Source: Hafnia psychrotolerans (GTDB lineage: Bacteria; Pseudomonadota; Gammaproteobacteria; Enterobacterales; Enterobacteriaceae). Taken from it: a stretch of DNA of 64,000 bases. The DNA is taken from contig NZ_BMFZ01000013.1 in assembly GCF_014639435.1 (NCBI RefSeq), positions 76,520 to 140,519 on the forward strand, given 5' to 3'. A model generated the notes under the pieces. It saw only the letters and a program-made list of their open reading frames with translations. It had not been told where the DNA came from and ran no database searches. Within the stretch, counting starts at the first letter, position 1, and each line of letters begins with the position of its first letter. The position numbers were made by a program, and so were the translations under genes. Shown piece by piece: positions 38,782 through 49,560 of this stretch.

Positions 38782-39621
38782 TCACTTCACGCCGTATTGC
38801 TCAAACCATCCCAGCATACGTTGCCAGCCATCGGCAGCCGCTTCAGGGTCATAGCTTGCACGGTAATCCGCGTTAAACGCATGCCCGGCTTGCGGATACA
38901 CCACAATTTCAGCGGTGGCATTAGCTGCGCGAATCGCCTGACGCATGGTTTCCACGCTCTCCAGGGAAATACCCGAATCTTTACCCCCATACAGGCCCAA
39001 CACTGGCGATGTCAGGTCTACTGCTTCATCAACCGGGTGAGTCGGCGTGGTCAATGTTTTATCTCCCACCAATTTCCCGTACCAGGCTACACCGGCTTTC
39101 AATTGCGGGTTGTGTGCTGCATAAAGCCAGGTTATCCGTCCACCCCAGCAAAAACCGGTGATGGCCAGTTTAGAAGAATCTCCACCATGTTGTGACGCCC
39201 AGTGCGCGGTGTGGTCAAGATCGGACAACACCTGCTGATCGGGGACTTTGCCGACCACTTTACTGAGGATGTCGCTAATTTCGGTGTAATCTCGCGGATC
39301 TCCCTGGCGGAAGTAGAGCTCAGGCGCGATGGCCATATAGCCCTGTTTGGCCAGACGACGACACAGATCCTGGATGTGCTCATGCACACCGAAAATTTCC
39401 TGCACCACCAGTACCACCGGCAATTTCCCGGTGTAGTTTTCAGGGCGGGCCAGATAGGCCGGCATGTCCTCACCTTGAGATGGAATGTTGGTCTGACCGG
39501 CATGCAGCCCATCGGTATCAGTGTGTACCGTGGTGTTGGCGACAGGCGTCACTGCCGGTGCGAAGTGGGTCGGAGCCTGTTTCACTTGCGGTGCAGGTAC
39601 AGGTAAATCGTCATTGTTCAT
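38782..39621 (-). CDS. dlhH: Dienelactone hydrolase family protein DlhH
   Basis: A 279-residue alpha/beta hydrolase. The catalytic Cys is in TGFCWGGRITW, Asp in YGGKDSG and His in QAGHAFNADYR. It matches E. coli YsgA/DlhH, also found between metE and udp; physiological substrate uncertain. I prefer the ATG at 39621 (MNNDDLPV), six bases after AGGGTG; a GTG at 39630 is the alternative. The N-terminal 30 residues are low-complexity. Divergent from katE with a sigma-S-like promoter before it. Confidence 0.88.
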   Translation of the reverse strand: MNNDDLPVPAPQVKQAPTHFAPAVTPVANTTVHTDTDGLHAGQTNIPSQGEDMPAYLARPENYTGKLPVVLVVQEIFGVHEHIQDLCRRLAKQGYMAIAPELYFRQGDPRDYTEISDILSKVVGKVPDQQVLSDLDHTAHWASQHGGDSSKLAITGFCWGGRITWLYAAHNPQLKAGVAWYGKLVGDKTLTTPTHPVDEAVDLTSPVLGLYGGKDSGISLESVETMRQAIRAANATAEIVVYPQAGHAFNADYRASYDPEAAADGWQRMLGWFEQYGVK

Positions 39622-39664
39622 TTTGGTCACCCTATTTTTTAGGCAATGAGTCGCATTGTCGTTT

Positions 39665-39720
39665 TTAAACTATAGGCATAAAGCCCGCGCAGCAATATAG
39701 AAGGTATGTCCTATAGTTAA
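39665..39720. promoter_or_regulatory. Mirror-image sigma-S-like promoters of dlhH and katE
   Basis: CCTATAGTTAAG at 39710 on the plus strand fits the sigma-S extended -10 (CTATACTTAA type) and points at katE, 85 bases on. GCCTATAGTTTAA (39677 to 39665) on the minus strand points at dlhH. The two form a nine-base perfect inverted repeat, AACTATAGG (39668-39676) and CCTATAGTT (39710-39718). In E. coli katE is the classic sigma-S-dependent catalase gene. Confidence 0.6.
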
Positions 39721-39805
39721 GCGCTGAGGATAAAAAGTCTCAAGGCTGAAACTCTGAAAAAACGAACCTTTACGATCAACATCGTAGCGATAGGAGTGAT
39801 GATCA

Positions 39806-42082
39806 ATGTCGAAATCAACCCCGAAAAAGAAAAGTGAGCAGAAACCGGTTAGTCGCGCCCCCGCCACGGGCATCGAGTCATCTCGACCTGGATTGGGAAG
39901 TCTGGCACCTGCGAACGGTTCTCATAAAGTGTCGGCAAAACCGACGCCTCCAGGCAAAGAGCCGACGGCGTCCGGGAGTACCAAAAGCCCGGAAAACACC
40001 AACGCTAAACTGATGGCACTGGAGATCCACCGTAAAAAAGGTGAAAAGCACGCCCTGACCACGGATCAAGGCACCAAAATATCCGATGATCAAAATTCAT
40101 TAACGGCAGGTCGTCGCGGCCCGACGCTGCTCGAAGACTTTATTCTGCGCGAAAAAATCACTCACTTTGACCATGAACGCATACCTGAGCGCATTGTCCA
40201 TGCCCGCGGAGCCGCCGCTCATGGTTACTTCCAGCCATACCGCAGCCTGTCAGATGTGACTAAGGCTGATTTTCTTGCCGATCCAAAAAAGAAGACGCCT
40301 GTCTTTGTGCGTTTCTCTACGGTTCAGGGATCTCGAGGTTCGGCAGATTCAGTGCGCGATATTCGCGGTTGGGCGACCAAGTTTTATACCGAGGAAGGCG
40401 TTTACGATTTAGTCGGCAACAATACCCCGGTATTCTTTATCCAGGATGCGCATAAATTCCCAGATTTTGTCCATGCAGTGAAACCCGAGCCACATAATGA
40501 GATCCCACAGGGCGCGAGTGCACATGACAGTTTTTGGGATTACGTATCGCTGCAACCTGAAACCTTGCATAACGTCTTTTGGGCCATGTCCGATCGTGGC
40601 ATTCCGCGCAGCTACCGGACAATGGAAGGCTTTGGCATCCACACTTTTCGTTTTGTGAATGCCAAAGGGAAATCAACCTTCGTCCGTTTTCATTGGAAAC
40701 CGCTGGCCGGAAAGGCCTCCCTACTGTGGGATGAGGCGCAGAAACTGGCCGGGAAAGATGCCGATTTCCACCGCCGTGATCTGTGGGAAGCCATCGAAAG
40801 CGGAGATTATCCGGAGTATGAACTCGGTGTGCAGTTGATTCCCGAAGAGGACGAGTTCAAATTTGACTTCGACCTGCTCGATGCCACCAAACTGATTCCT
40901 GAGAAGCTGGTGCCGGTAGAAATCATCGGCAAGATGGTGCTTAACCGCAACCCTGATAACTATTTTGCTGAAACCGAACAAGTTGCCTTCCATCCGGGGC
41001 ATGTTGTGCCTGGCATTGACTTCAGTAATGACCCGCTATTGCAGGGCCGTCTCTTCTCTTATACCGACACACAAATCAGTCGATTAGGTGGGCCAAATTT
41101 CCATGAGATCCCGATCAATCGACCTACCTGCCCTTATCATAATTTCCAGCGTGATGGCATGCATCGGCAGGATATTGATACCAACCCGGCTAACTATGAG
41201 CCGAATTCGCTCAACGATAACTGGCCGCGTGAAACCCCCTCGGCGGCAAAAGGTGGGGGTTTTGAGAGTTACCATGAGCACATTGATGGCGATAAAATCC
41301 GCCAGCGGAGTGAGTCATTTGCTGAGTTTTACTCTCAGCCAAGGCTGTTCTGGTTAAGTCAGACGCCGGTTGAGCAGGACCACATTGTTGCGGCGTTCTC
41401 TTTCGAACTCTCTAAAGTCGCACGTGCCTATATCCGTGAACGGGTAGTGGATTTGTTGACGCACATTGATGTGCCGTTAGCGGAGCAAGTGGCGAACAAC
41501 CTGGGGATTAAACTCAGTGATGATGCCCTGAAAACTCAGCCACCGAAACCGGTCAATGGTCTGGATAAAGATGATTCTCTGAGTCTGTATGCCAGCGGTA
41601 AAGGTGTTATTAAAGGGCGACAGGTGGCGATTTTGCTCAGCGATGGTGTCAATGCTGCGGACGTGCTCAATACTTTGCAGGCATTACAGGTGGCCGGCGT
41701 GCATCCAAAACTACTCGCCAGTCACTTAGGGGAAGTGGTCGCTGATGATGGTTCAACCTTACCGGTTGACGCCACGTTTGCTGGCTCTCCTTCCATTACC
41801 GTGGATGCATTACTGGTGCCTCACGGTCATATTGATGCGTTGCTGATGAGTGGCGACGCTCGGCATTACGTGCTGGAAGCTTATAAGCATCTCAAAGTGA
41901 TAGGACTGAGCGGCGATGCTCGTCGTTTCAAATCCATGCTGGGCCTGGAGGATGGAGTGGCTGAGGAAGGGGTAGTCGAAGGTGAGAAAGCCGAAGGTGC
42001 GCTACTGGAGACTTTCCTTGCTGATATGCTTAAACACCGCATCTGGTCACGGAGTGCAAAAGCGGATGGCGTCCCTGCCTAG
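39806..42082 (+). CDS. katE: Large-subunit catalase HPII, KatE
   Basis: A 758-residue clade 2 catalase. A 65-residue charged N-terminal arm is followed by the catalase barrel with the distal His in [15 protein letters not shown], Asn in the VGNNTPVFF loop, the heme Tyr in [18 protein letters not shown], and [11 protein letters not shown]. From about residue 600 a flavodoxin/DJ-1-like domain ([18 protein letters not shown]) ends the protein. It breaks down hydrogen peroxide in stationary phase. Length is near E. coli HPII (753). Start is ATG at 39806 after AGGAGTG; E. coli carries katE elsewhere. Confidence 0.96.
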   Translation: MSKSTPKKKSEQKPVSRAPATGIESSRPGLGSLAPANGSHKVSAKPTPPGKEPTASGSTKSPENTNAKLMALEIHRKKGEKHALTTDQGTKISDDQNSLTAGRRGPTLLEDFILREKITHFDHERIPERIVHARGAAAHGYFQPYRSLSDVTKADFLADPKKKTPVFVRFSTVQGSRGSADSVRDIRGWATKFYTEEGVYDLVGNNTPVFFIQDAHKFPDFVHAVKPEPHNEIPQGASAHDSFWDYVSLQPETLHNVFWAMSDRGIPRSYRTMEGFGIHTFRFVNAKGKSTFVRFHWKPLAGKASLLWDEAQKLAGKDADFHRRDLWEAIESGDYPEYELGVQLIPEEDEFKFDFDLLDATKLIPEKLVPVEIIGKMVLNRNPDNYFAETEQVAFHPGHVVPGIDFSNDPLLQGRLFSYTDTQISRLGGPNFHEIPINRPTCPYHNFQRDGMHRQDIDTNPANYEPNSLNDNWPRETPSAAKGGGFESYHEHIDGDKIRQRSESFAEFYSQPRLFWLSQTPVEQDHIVAAFSFELSKVARAYIRERVVDLLTHIDVPLAEQVANNLGIKLSDDALKTQPPKPVNGLDKDDSLSLYASGKGVIKGRQVAILLSDGVNAADVLNTLQALQVAGVHPKLLASHLGEVVADDGSTLPVDATFAGSPSITVDALLVPHGHIDALLMSGDARHYVLEAYKHLKVIGLSGDARRFKSMLGLEDGVAEEGVVEGEKAEGALLETFLADMLKHRIWSRSAKADGVPA

Positions 42083-42111
42083 ATAGCTAAACTCACGACG
42101 GGCTTTAAAAC

Positions 42112-42147
42112 AGGCATTGGCAAGCAACAGGCAATGCCTTTGTTTTT
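42112..42147 (+). terminator. Terminator of katE
   Basis: AGGCATTG (42112-42119) pairs with CAATGCCT (42132-42139), followed by TTGTTTTTT. Confidence 0.85.
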
Positions 42148-42202
42148 TAAAACGTGTATAGGAAGGTCCTAACAGGATGAATAATCACCAAATTGACCCT
42201 AA

Positions 42203-42275
42203 TTTGTGATGCTTATCACACTTTAAATGTATGTACTGATTTTGTTGTTACATCGTAGTGATCTTCATCACTAAA
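42203..42275 (+). promoter_or_regulatory. Two CRP sites (CytR-type array) upstream of udp
   Basis: Site 1, TGTGATGCTTATCACA, is a perfect CRP palindrome at 42205-42220. Site 2, TAGTGATCTTCATCACTA, is at 42256-42273. Their centres are 52 bases apart, leaving room for CytR between them, as at E. coli udp, deoC and nupG promoters. Confidence 0.8.
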
Positions 42276-42349
42276 TAACGGCACAATGATCAGTAGAGTA
42301 GCCGGGTGTCCTCCTGCGAAATATGACCTTAAATAAAGAGGAGTTTGTT

Positions 42350-43105
42350 ATGTCTGACGTTTTCCACCTTGGCCTGACCAAAAAAGATTTAAACGGCGCG
42401 ACGCTGGCTATCGTTCCCGGTGATCCTGAGCGCGTCGAGAAGATCGCCAATCTGATGGAGAATCCAGTCCGTCTGGCTTCTCATCGTGAATTTACCTCAT
42501 GGCGTGCTGAACTTGATGGTAAATCCATCATCGTCTGTTCTACCGGTATCGGCGGTCCATCGACCTCTATTGCAGTAGAAGAGTTGGCTCAATTGGGCAT
42601 CCGCACATTCCTGCGCGTTGGGACAACCGGTGCGATTCAGCCACACATTAATGTGGGTGATGTCCTGGTGACCACCGCGGCTGTCCGCCTGGATGGCGCA
42701 AGTCTGCACTTCGCGCCGATGGAATTCCCGGCAGTCGCCGATTTTACCTGCACCACCGCGCTGGTTGCTGCGGCGAAGGCCGTTGGCGCAGAAACGCACA
42801 TCGGTGTGACTGCGTCTTCTGACACTTTCTATCCTGGCCAGGAGCGCTATGACACATACTCTGGCCGTGTAGTTCGTCGGTTTAAAGAGTCGATGAAAGA
42901 GTGGCAGGAAATGGGCGTAATGAACTATGAAATGGAATCTGCAACGCTGCTGACCATGTGTGCAAGCCAGGGCCTGCGCGCCGGTATGGTCGCGGGCGTC
43001 ATCGTCAACCGTACCCAGCAAGAAATCCCGAATGCCGAGACGATGAAAAAAACCGAAAGTCATGCGGTGAAAATTGTCGTAGAGGCCGCACGCCGCCTGA
43101 TCTAA
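42350..43105 (+). CDS. udp: Uridine phosphorylase Udp
   Basis: A 251-residue NP-I phosphorylase that splits uridine with phosphate into uracil and ribose-1-phosphate. Phosphate and ribose motifs are [45 protein letters not shown] and [12 protein letters not shown]. The ATG at 42350 has AGAGGAG nine bases before it and gives [14 protein letters not shown], the family start; an in-frame upstream ATG at 42323 lies in the leader. Confidence 0.96.
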   Translation: MSDVFHLGLTKKDLNGATLAIVPGDPERVEKIANLMENPVRLASHREFTSWRAELDGKSIIVCSTGIGGPSTSIAVEELAQLGIRTFLRVGTTGAIQPHINVGDVLVTTAAVRLDGASLHFAPMEFPAVADFTCTTALVAAAKAVGAETHIGVTASSDTFYPGQERYDTYSGRVVRRFKESMKEWQEMGVMNYEMESATLLTMCASQGLRAGMVAGVIVNRTQQEIPNAETMKKTESHAVKIVVEAARRLI

Positions 43106-43134
43106 AGGCCGCTGCTTTGCTTTTGCTTACGAAT

Positions 43135-43166
43135 AACGGGCTGCTTCGGTAGCCCGTTTTTTTTAT
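43135..43166 (+). terminator. Terminator of udp
   Basis: ACGGGCTGC (43136-43144) pairs with GTAGCCCGT (43149-43157) around TTCG, then eight T. Confidence 0.9.
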
Positions 43167-43224
43167 CTCAACATGTGAATCTGTTAAGGTTTGGGGAACG
43201 ATAATTCACGAAAAAGGACTTCTT

Positions 43225-44007
43225 ATGACAGCAACCATCTTACTTCATCCTTCGCTGGCTCCCCTTGACGGTGGTATTAACTTCCGTGACTTAGGCGGCA
43301 ACAGAGCCGCAGATGGATGCCGTATTAAACGTGGTTGGTTGTACCGCTCCGGCTCGCTTGATGCGCTGACCGCGAAAGATTGCGATTTCCTAAGTAAAGT
43401 CCCGGTCACGCATATCCTGGATTATCGTGATGCCGATGAAGTTGCCGCAAAACCTGATTTACTCTGGCATGGTGCTCAGTATTGTCACGTACCCGCCAAC
43501 CTGTTGAGCAATGAGGTGAATGCCAACCTCGAAAAATTGACCGCGCACACCATCAATGCTTTTGACCCTGAAGCCTTTATGCTTGAGCTTTATCGCCGAT
43601 TACCCTTCAATAATGCGGCTTACCAGCAGCTAGCAACCTTGCTGATGCAACCGGATGGCGGTGCAATTGTCCAGCACTGCGCGGTGGGTAAAGACCGCAC
43701 GGGAATAGGTTCTGCGCTGGTCCTTTTTGCGCTAGGTGCTGACCGTAACACGGTGCTGGAAGACTACTTGCTCACTGACACTACGCTGGCACCTTTTCGC
43801 GAACAAATGCTCAATCAAATGTCCATCAAACTCAGCGAAAAAGCACTGGCTAAATTTGCCTACGTACTTTCTGTGCGCGAAGCGTTTATTGAGACTGCGC
43901 TAAAGTCTATTGATGATTTGTACGGCTCCACCGATCTGTGGCTGGAAAAAGAGTATGGGCTGACAACGGTGCAGCGTGAGAATCTGCGTGACCGTTATCT
44001 TGAGTAG
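43225..44007 (+). CDS. Tyrosine/dual-specificity-type protein phosphatase
   Basis: A 260-residue CX5R phosphatase: the P-loop is HCAVGKDRTG (Cys near 154, Arg near 160). The N-terminal FRDLGGNRAADGCRIKRGWLYRSG is the signature of the IphP/LipA-like bacterial tyrosine phosphatase family. It lacks a signal peptide, so it is cytoplasmic. Substrates in this family include phosphoproteins and phosphoinositides. It has its own ribosome site (AAAAGGAC), 119 bases after udp, and is followed by a DedA gene in the same direction. E. coli K-12 has nothing here. Confidence 0.82.
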   Translation: MTATILLHPSLAPLDGGINFRDLGGNRAADGCRIKRGWLYRSGSLDALTAKDCDFLSKVPVTHILDYRDADEVAAKPDLLWHGAQYCHVPANLLSNEVNANLEKLTAHTINAFDPEAFMLELYRRLPFNNAAYQQLATLLMQPDGGAIVQHCAVGKDRTGIGSALVLFALGADRNTVLEDYLLTDTTLAPFREQMLNQMSIKLSEKALAKFAYVLSVREAFIETALKSIDDLYGSTDLWLEKEYGLTTVQRENLRDRYLE

Positions 44008-44082
44008 CTCCTGATATCAAATTCCACTCCCTTTGGTTAGCTTAAACGACGGGTTTTGAAGTACGTATGACGAGGAAGATCT

Positions 44083-44610
44083 TTGACCGTTAGCGACATT
44101 ATTCACCTTACCACGGAGTTTGTTCGTGCGCATGAGGGCTGGGCAGTGCCGATTGTTTTTTTCCTGGCATTCGGTGAATCCTTGGCATTTCTTTCCCTGC
44201 TGCTTCCCGCCACGGTGATTTTGCTGGGACTTGGGGCATTGATAGGTGAAAGCGGCATTCCTTTCTGGCCGATCTGGGCGGCGGCGGCGGCGGGTGCCTT
44301 CGTCGGTGACTGGCTTTCTTACTGGATCGGCGCACATTTTCAAGATCGAGTCGGTAGTTTTTGGCCGTTTTCAAAACACCCACAGATGCTAGAACGTGGA
44401 CATGCCTTCTTTGATAAATGGGGAATGGCCGGTGCTTTTATTGGTCGCTTCTTTGGGCCACTTCGTGCCGTTGTACCTCTGGTTGCGGGCATTTGCGGCA
44501 TGCCGCAGCGCTATTTCCAAATCGCTAACTTTTCCTCTGCCTTGATATGGGCATTTGGAGTTCTGGCACCCGGCGCTTTTGGCATTCAATGGCTCAGCCG
44601 CTGGTTTTAA
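44083..44610 (+). CDS. DedA-family membrane protein
   Basis: A 175-residue DedA/SNARE-associated protein with four to five hydrophobic segments. The re-entrant motifs are present: FGESLAFLSLLLPATVILLG and the Arg-bearing GRFFGPLRAVVPLVAG. DedA proteins move undecaprenyl phosphate or phospholipids across the inner membrane; which one this is cannot be told. The start is TTG at 44083, seven bases after GAGGA; no ATG keeps the N-terminus. It lies 75 bases after the phosphatase gene. Confidence 0.83.
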   Translation: MTVSDIIHLTTEFVRAHEGWAVPIVFFLAFGESLAFLSLLLPATVILLGLGALIGESGIPFWPIWAAAAAGAFVGDWLSYWIGAHFQDRVGSFWPFSKHPQMLERGHAFFDKWGMAGAFIGRFFGPLRAVVPLVAGICGMPQRYFQIANFSSALIWAFGVLAPGAFGIQWLSRWF

Positions 44611-44767
44611 TCCTGGAGGGATAAAAAGTTTTGCACAAGAGAGCGATAAGTGAAAAATCTCGTCGTGCGAGACGTCTCGCAAAGTGCCAAGTCGCCTCAA
44701 AATAGGCTGGACATCCATACAGCATCACTTTAACGTGACCACAATAATTGACTGAAATGGAGAGGCT

Positions 44768-46321
44768 GTGGACCTTAGCATCCTATACCTGTTGGGCGGC
44801 GGTTTGGCTGGCTTATTGTTGGGTTGGCTGGTTGCCAGCCTACGCCAGCAGCGACATCAGAACGAGCATGAAACACAGTACCGACTGTTACAGCAGGCGC
44901 TAGAGCAGCAGAAAGCGGAAAATGGCGAACTGAAAGCCGAACGCCAGCAGGCGCAGCAGCAGATCCGTCAGGCTGAGCTGGATCTGCGCAATTTACACAG
45001 TGAGTTGGCTGGCAACCGTGAAAAGTTACAGAGTCTGACGCATTGGCAGAGTGAATGTGAACAGTTGAATCAGGAATTGCGTGCCCAGCGTGAAATCAAC
45101 AGTGCGCAGGAAGCTGAACTGCGCGAAGTCGCGACTCGTTTAGATGAAACCCGGATGGCGACAGAAGACAAACAACGGCTGCTGATCAACAGTGAACAGC
45201 GGTTGACCAGTCAGTTTGAAAATCTGGCTAACCGGATTTTCGAGCACAACGGGCGCAAGGCCGATGAGCAAAACAAACAAAGCCTGGATAAGTTGTTGTT
45301 GCCACTGCGTGAACAGTTGGATGGCTTCCGTCGTCAGGTACAGGATAGCTTTGGGCAGGAAGCGCGTGAGCGGCATACACTGTCACATGAAATTCGTAAT
45401 CTGCAACAACTGAACGAACAGATGGCGCGTGAAGCGATCAATCTCACCAAAGCGCTTAAAGGCGATAATAAAACGCAAGGGAACTGGGGTGAGGTCGTAT
45501 TGAGCAGGGTTCTCGAAGCCTCTGGCCTGCGTGATGGATACGAATATCAAACCCAAGTCAGTGTACAGGTTGATACCAATAGCCGCATGCAGCCTGATGT
45601 GGTGGTAAGACTGCCGCAAAAGAAAGACGTCGTAATCGATGCCAAAATGACGCTGGTGGCTTACGAACGCTATTTTAACAGTCAAGATGATACTGAGCGT
45701 GAAATCGCGTTGAACGAACATATTGCGTCTGTTCGTGGCCATATTCGGCTGTTGGGGCGCAAAGATTATCAGCAGTTACCGGGACTCCGCAGTCTTGACT
45801 ATGTGCTGATGTTCATTCCGGTTGAACCTGCTTTTATGCTGGCCATCGATCGCGAGCCGGAATTGATAAGTGAAGCGCTTAAGCACAATATTATGCTGGT
45901 CAGTCCGACGACCTTACTCGTGGCATTAAGAACCATCAGTAACCTGTGGCGATATGAGCATCAAAGTCAAAACGCTCAGCGTATCGCTGACCGGGCCGCC
46001 CGGCTCTACGATAAGCTGCGTTTGTTCGTTGATGATATGGTGTCGATGGGGCAGAGTCTTGAAAAAGCGCAGGGCAGCTATCATCTGGCCATGAACAAAC
46101 TGACGCAGGGGCGAGGCAACGTGATCGGCCAGGTTGAAAGTTTTCGTACTCTGGGTGTTGAAGTTAAACGTCCTATCAGCCCTTCTTTGGCCGAGCAGGC
46201 AAAAGCGGAAGACCAGCCGGAAAGCGCCACTTCGTTTGAAGATACCTTGCCGCAAGGGGATCATGGCAGGGTGCAGGAAAACAGTGATAGTGATGCTGAC
46301 CCGTTCCGCGAAAGGGAATAG
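44768..46321 (+). CDS. rmuC: DNA recombination protein RmuC
   Basis: A 517-residue protein: an N-terminal membrane helix (residues 4-25), a long coiled coil to about 210, then the RmuC nuclease-like domain with a PD-(D/E)XK-type core (MQPDVVVRLPQKKDVVIDAKMTLVAYERYF) and a disordered tail. It limits inversions at short inverted repeats in E. coli. The start is GTG at 44768 after GGAGAGG. It leads into the ubiE-ubiJ-ubiB block. Confidence 0.92.
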   Translation: MDLSILYLLGGGLAGLLLGWLVASLRQQRHQNEHETQYRLLQQALEQQKAENGELKAERQQAQQQIRQAELDLRNLHSELAGNREKLQSLTHWQSECEQLNQELRAQREINSAQEAELREVATRLDETRMATEDKQRLLINSEQRLTSQFENLANRIFEHNGRKADEQNKQSLDKLLLPLREQLDGFRRQVQDSFGQEARERHTLSHEIRNLQQLNEQMAREAINLTKALKGDNKTQGNWGEVVLSRVLEASGLRDGYEYQTQVSVQVDTNSRMQPDVVVRLPQKKDVVIDAKMTLVAYERYFNSQDDTEREIALNEHIASVRGHIRLLGRKDYQQLPGLRSLDYVLMFIPVEPAFMLAIDREPELISEALKHNIMLVSPTTLLVALRTISNLWRYEHQSQNAQRIADRAARLYDKLRLFVDDMVSMGQSLEKAQGSYHLAMNKLTQGRGNVIGQVESFRTLGVEVKRPISPSLAEQAKAEDQPESATSFEDTLPQGDHGRVQENSDSDADPFRERE

Positions 46322-46460
46322 TCAGGTCTTATCTCCGTCGTTTCTCAGTGATTCTTCATGGGAATGTCTTTGACGGTTGAATCAGTATCTGTGATGGGGC
46401 TTTCACCGGGGTTCTGGTACACTTTATCCAATAGTTTGACTGAATAAGTAGGCATAAATA

Positions 46461-47216
46461 ATGGAAAAGAAAACGCCGGAAACCACTCATTTCGGTTTTC
46501 GTACAGTAGCCAAAGATGAAAAAGCAGAAATGGTGGCAGAAGTTTTCCACTCTGTCGCGGCCAAGTATGACCTAATGAATGATCTAATGTCCTTCGGTAT
46601 TCATCGTATCTGGAAGCGTTTTACCATCGACAACAGCGGCGTTCGTCGTGGCCAGCGCGTTCTCGATTTAGCGGGTGGTACCGGCGATCTTACTGCCAAG
46701 TTCTCCCGTCTGGTCGGTGAAACAGGCGAGGTGGTGCTAGCTGATATTAATGATTCAATGCTGAAAATGGGGCGCGAAAAGCTACGTAATCTGGGCATTG
46801 TCGGCAATGTCAGTTATGTGCAGGCAAACGCTGAAGCGTTACCGTTCCCAGATAACTATTTTGATTGCATCACTATTTCATTCGGTTTGCGGAATGTGAC
46901 CGAAAAAGAAAAAGCGCTACGTTCGATGTTCCGCGTGCTAAAACCGGGCGGCCGTTTACTGGTGCTGGAGTTCTCCAAACCACTGCTGAAGCCATTGAGA
47001 AAAGCGTACGACACTTATTCCTTCCACATTTTGCCACGTATTGGTGAACTGGTTGCGAAAGATGCGGGAAGCTATCGCTATCTGGCGGAGTCCATTCGTA
47101 TGCATCCTGATCAGGAAACGCTCAAAGGTATGATGGCAGATGCGGGTTTCGAAAATGTAACCTATAGCAACCTGACCGGCGGAATTGTCGCACTGCACCG
47201 TGGTTTTAAGTTCTGA
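46461..47216 (+). CDS. ubiE: Ubiquinone/menaquinone C-methyltransferase UbiE
   Basis: A 251-residue SAM methyltransferase. The SAM-binding motif is [16 protein letters not shown]; UbiE signatures [19 protein letters not shown] and [20 protein letters not shown] are intact. It methylates the ring of both ubiquinone and menaquinone precursors. ubiJ begins one base after its stop. Confidence 0.96.
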   Translation: MEKKTPETTHFGFRTVAKDEKAEMVAEVFHSVAAKYDLMNDLMSFGIHRIWKRFTIDNSGVRRGQRVLDLAGGTGDLTAKFSRLVGETGEVVLADINDSMLKMGREKLRNLGIVGNVSYVQANAEALPFPDNYFDCITISFGLRNVTEKEKALRSMFRVLKPGGRLLVLEFSKPLLKPLRKAYDTYSFHILPRIGELVAKDAGSYRYLAESIRMHPDQETLKGMMADAGFENVTYSNLTGGIVALHRGFKF

Positions 47217-47217
47217 G

Positions 47218-47838
47218 ATGAGTATGCCGATGTTGTTGACACCGTTACTGACTGCCGCGATTGAAACATCGCTGAATTATCTGCTGTTCAGAGACCGAAG
47301 TCTGAAAGCTGCGCGAATCCGATTAGCGGGGAAAGTTTTGCGGGTGGAATTGCAAGAGCTGAGTTCTCCGCTAACGTTCATCTTCAGTGAGCAGAAAATC
47401 GATGTGCTGGGGCAGTGGGTCGGGGCGACGGATTGTACTGTGACGTCAAAACTATCGGTGCTGCAAAAATTACGCGATCGGCAGCAACTCTCTCCTCTGA
47501 TGCGCAGCGGCGAGCTCATTGTCGAAGGCGATATTTCCGTCGTCCAGCAGTTAGTTGTGCTGTTGGATCTTGCTGAGTGGGATCCCGCTGAGATACTCGC
47601 CCCTTACATCGGCGATATTGCCGCTCAGGGCTTTACCCAGGCCTTAGCGAGCGGTTTTAGTCTGGTACAAAATGGCTTGAAACGTCAGCAAAGTTATGTG
47701 GCGCAAACGCTAACTGAAGAGTGGAAACTGGCGCCGGGAATGCTCGAAGTGGTGTGGTTCAACGATGAAGTTTCTGCCATGGCCCGAGAGCTTGATGCAC
47801 TGGATAAGCGTTTCAATACGCTGGAGAATACGCCATGA
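47218..47838 (+). CDS. ubiJ: Ubiquinone biosynthesis accessory factor UbiJ
   Basis: A 206-residue SCP2-domain protein that binds the lipid quinone precursor and helps the cytosolic Ubi complex. It aligns with E. coli UbiJ ([50 protein letters not shown]). Three in-frame ATG codons (47218, 47224, 47230) are possible starts; 47218 is coupled to the ubiE stop, while 47230 aligns best with the E. coli N-terminus. It overlaps ubiB by four bases. In E. coli the small RNA EsrE overlaps this gene's 3' end. Confidence 0.9.
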   Translation: MSMPMLLTPLLTAAIETSLNYLLFRDRSLKAARIRLAGKVLRVELQELSSPLTFIFSEQKIDVLGQWVGATDCTVTSKLSVLQKLRDRQQLSPLMRSGELIVEGDISVVQQLVVLLDLAEWDPAEILAPYIGDIAAQGFTQALASGFSLVQNGLKRQQSYVAQTLTEEWKLAPGMLEVVWFNDEVSAMARELDALDKRFNTLENTP

Positions 47839-49466
47839 CTCCAGGTGAAATGCGACGCCTGTACCTGATTATTCGCATGTTTTTGACCTACGGTCTTGAC
47901 GAGCTGATTCCTAATATCCGTTTAACGTTGCCATTGCGGCTGGGTCGATATCTATTTTTCTGGTTGCCGCATCGCCACAAAGATAAACCCCTTGGTACTC
48001 GCTTGCGTTTAGCTCTGGAGCAACTAGGCCCAGTGTGGATCAAGTTCGGTCAGATGCTGTCTACGCGTCGTGATCTTTTTCCGCCACACATAGCCGACCA
48101 GTTGGCGTTGTTGCAAGATCAAGTCGCCCCTTTCGACGGCGCACTGGCCCGCAAACAAATTGAACAAGCATTAGGTGGCCCGCTGGAAACCTGGTTTGAT
48201 GAATTTGATCAGACTCCCTTAGCTTCTGCCTCGATTGCACAGGTCCATACTGCCGTTCTGAAAGAGAACGGGAAGCCTGTTGTACTCAAAGTGATTCGTC
48301 CTGATATTTTGCCGATCATTAAAGCGGATATCCGGCTGATGTCGCGTCTGGCTGGCTGGGTGCCAATACTGCTTCCGGATGGTCGCCGCCTTAAACCCCG
48401 CGAAGTGGTTAGAGAATATGAAAAAACGCTACTTGATGAACTGAATCTTCTGCGTGAATCTGCCAATGCAATCCAGCTGCGTCGCAATTTCATGGGTAGC
48501 CCGATGTTATATATTCCGGAAGTTTACCCGGATTATTGCAGCGAGCGACTGATGGTGATGGAGCGTATTTACGGTATTCCTGTTTCTGATGTGAAAGCGT
48601 TGGAAAAGCAGGGTACCAACATGAAATTACTGGCTGAACGCGGTGTCCAGGTGTTCTTTACTCAGGTCTTTCGTGACAGTTTCTTCCATGCGGATATGCA
48701 CCCAGGCAACATTTTCGTCAGTTATGAAACCCCTGAAGACCCTTGCTACATCGGTATTGATTGCGGCATAGTCGGTTCACTGAATAAAGAGGATAAACGT
48801 TATCTGGCGGAGAACTTCATCGCTTTCTTCAACCGCGATTACCGCAAAGTGGCTGAATTACATGTCGATTCAGGTTGGGTTCCCCGTGATACCAATGTTG
48901 AAGAGTTTGAGTTCGCTATCCGTACTGTCTGCGAGCCTATATTTGAAAAACCGTTAGCAGAAATCTCCTTTGGTAACGTGCTGTTAAATCTGTTTAACAC
49001 TGCTCGTCGCTTTAACATGGAAGTGCAGCCTCAGCTGGTTTTACTGCAAAAAACACTGTTATATGTTGAGGGGTTGGGACGTCAGCTTTATCCTCAGCTT
49101 GATCTCTGGACTACGGCAAAACCTTTCCTTGAAAGTTGGGTTAAGGATCAGGTCGGCTTACCGGCGATGCTGCGGGCGTTTAAAGAGAAGGCACCTTTCT
49201 GGATTGAGAAGATGCCTGAGATTCCTGATTTGATTTACCAGAGCCTGCATCAGCATAAGCTTTTGCAATACAATATAGAGAAACTCTCTTCGCAGATGCG
49301 GCATCAGAGTGTACGTCAGGCGCAGTCTCGATATCTTTTCGGTATTGGTGCAACGCTTCTGCTCAGCGGTACAATCTTGTTGATCGGACAGATTGACGTT
49401 TATCCGGCTTGGCTGATGGCCGCCGGCGTGATTTCCTGGCTTATTGGCTGGAGGCGCGGCAGTTGA
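47835..49466 (+). CDS. ubiB: Ubiquinone biosynthesis kinase-like protein UbiB
   Basis: A 543-residue member of the ADCK/UbiB atypical kinase family. The family KxGQ motif is in [11 protein letters not shown], Ala-rich loop ASASIAQVH, the catalytic Lys in VVLKVIRP, and the HADMHPGNI and DCGIV metal sites. Two C-terminal membrane helices (about 499-540) anchor it. It is an ATPase needed for coenzyme Q assembly. Length matches E. coli (546). Confidence 0.95.
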   Translation: MTPGEMRRLYLIIRMFLTYGLDELIPNIRLTLPLRLGRYLFFWLPHRHKDKPLGTRLRLALEQLGPVWIKFGQMLSTRRDLFPPHIADQLALLQDQVAPFDGALARKQIEQALGGPLETWFDEFDQTPLASASIAQVHTAVLKENGKPVVLKVIRPDILPIIKADIRLMSRLAGWVPILLPDGRRLKPREVVREYEKTLLDELNLLRESANAIQLRRNFMGSPMLYIPEVYPDYCSERLMVMERIYGIPVSDVKALEKQGTNMKLLAERGVQVFFTQVFRDSFFHADMHPGNIFVSYETPEDPCYIGIDCGIVGSLNKEDKRYLAENFIAFFNRDYRKVAELHVDSGWVPRDTNVEEFEFAIRTVCEPIFEKPLAEISFGNVLLNLFNTARRFNMEVQPQLVLLQKTLLYVEGLGRQLYPQLDLWTTAKPFLESWVKDQVGLPAMLRAFKEKAPFWIEKMPEIPDLIYQSLHQHKLLQYNIEKLSSQMRHQSVRQAQSRYLFGIGATLLLSGTILLIGQIDVYPAWLMAAGVISWLIGWRRGS

Positions 49467-49560
49467 TCACTACAGCTTTTAGAACGATTTAAAGTATTTA
49501 AAATTGAGTGCTGCTTTTGGCGGCAATGGACGTAGTCTCTTTCATATTGAGGTGAAGATA

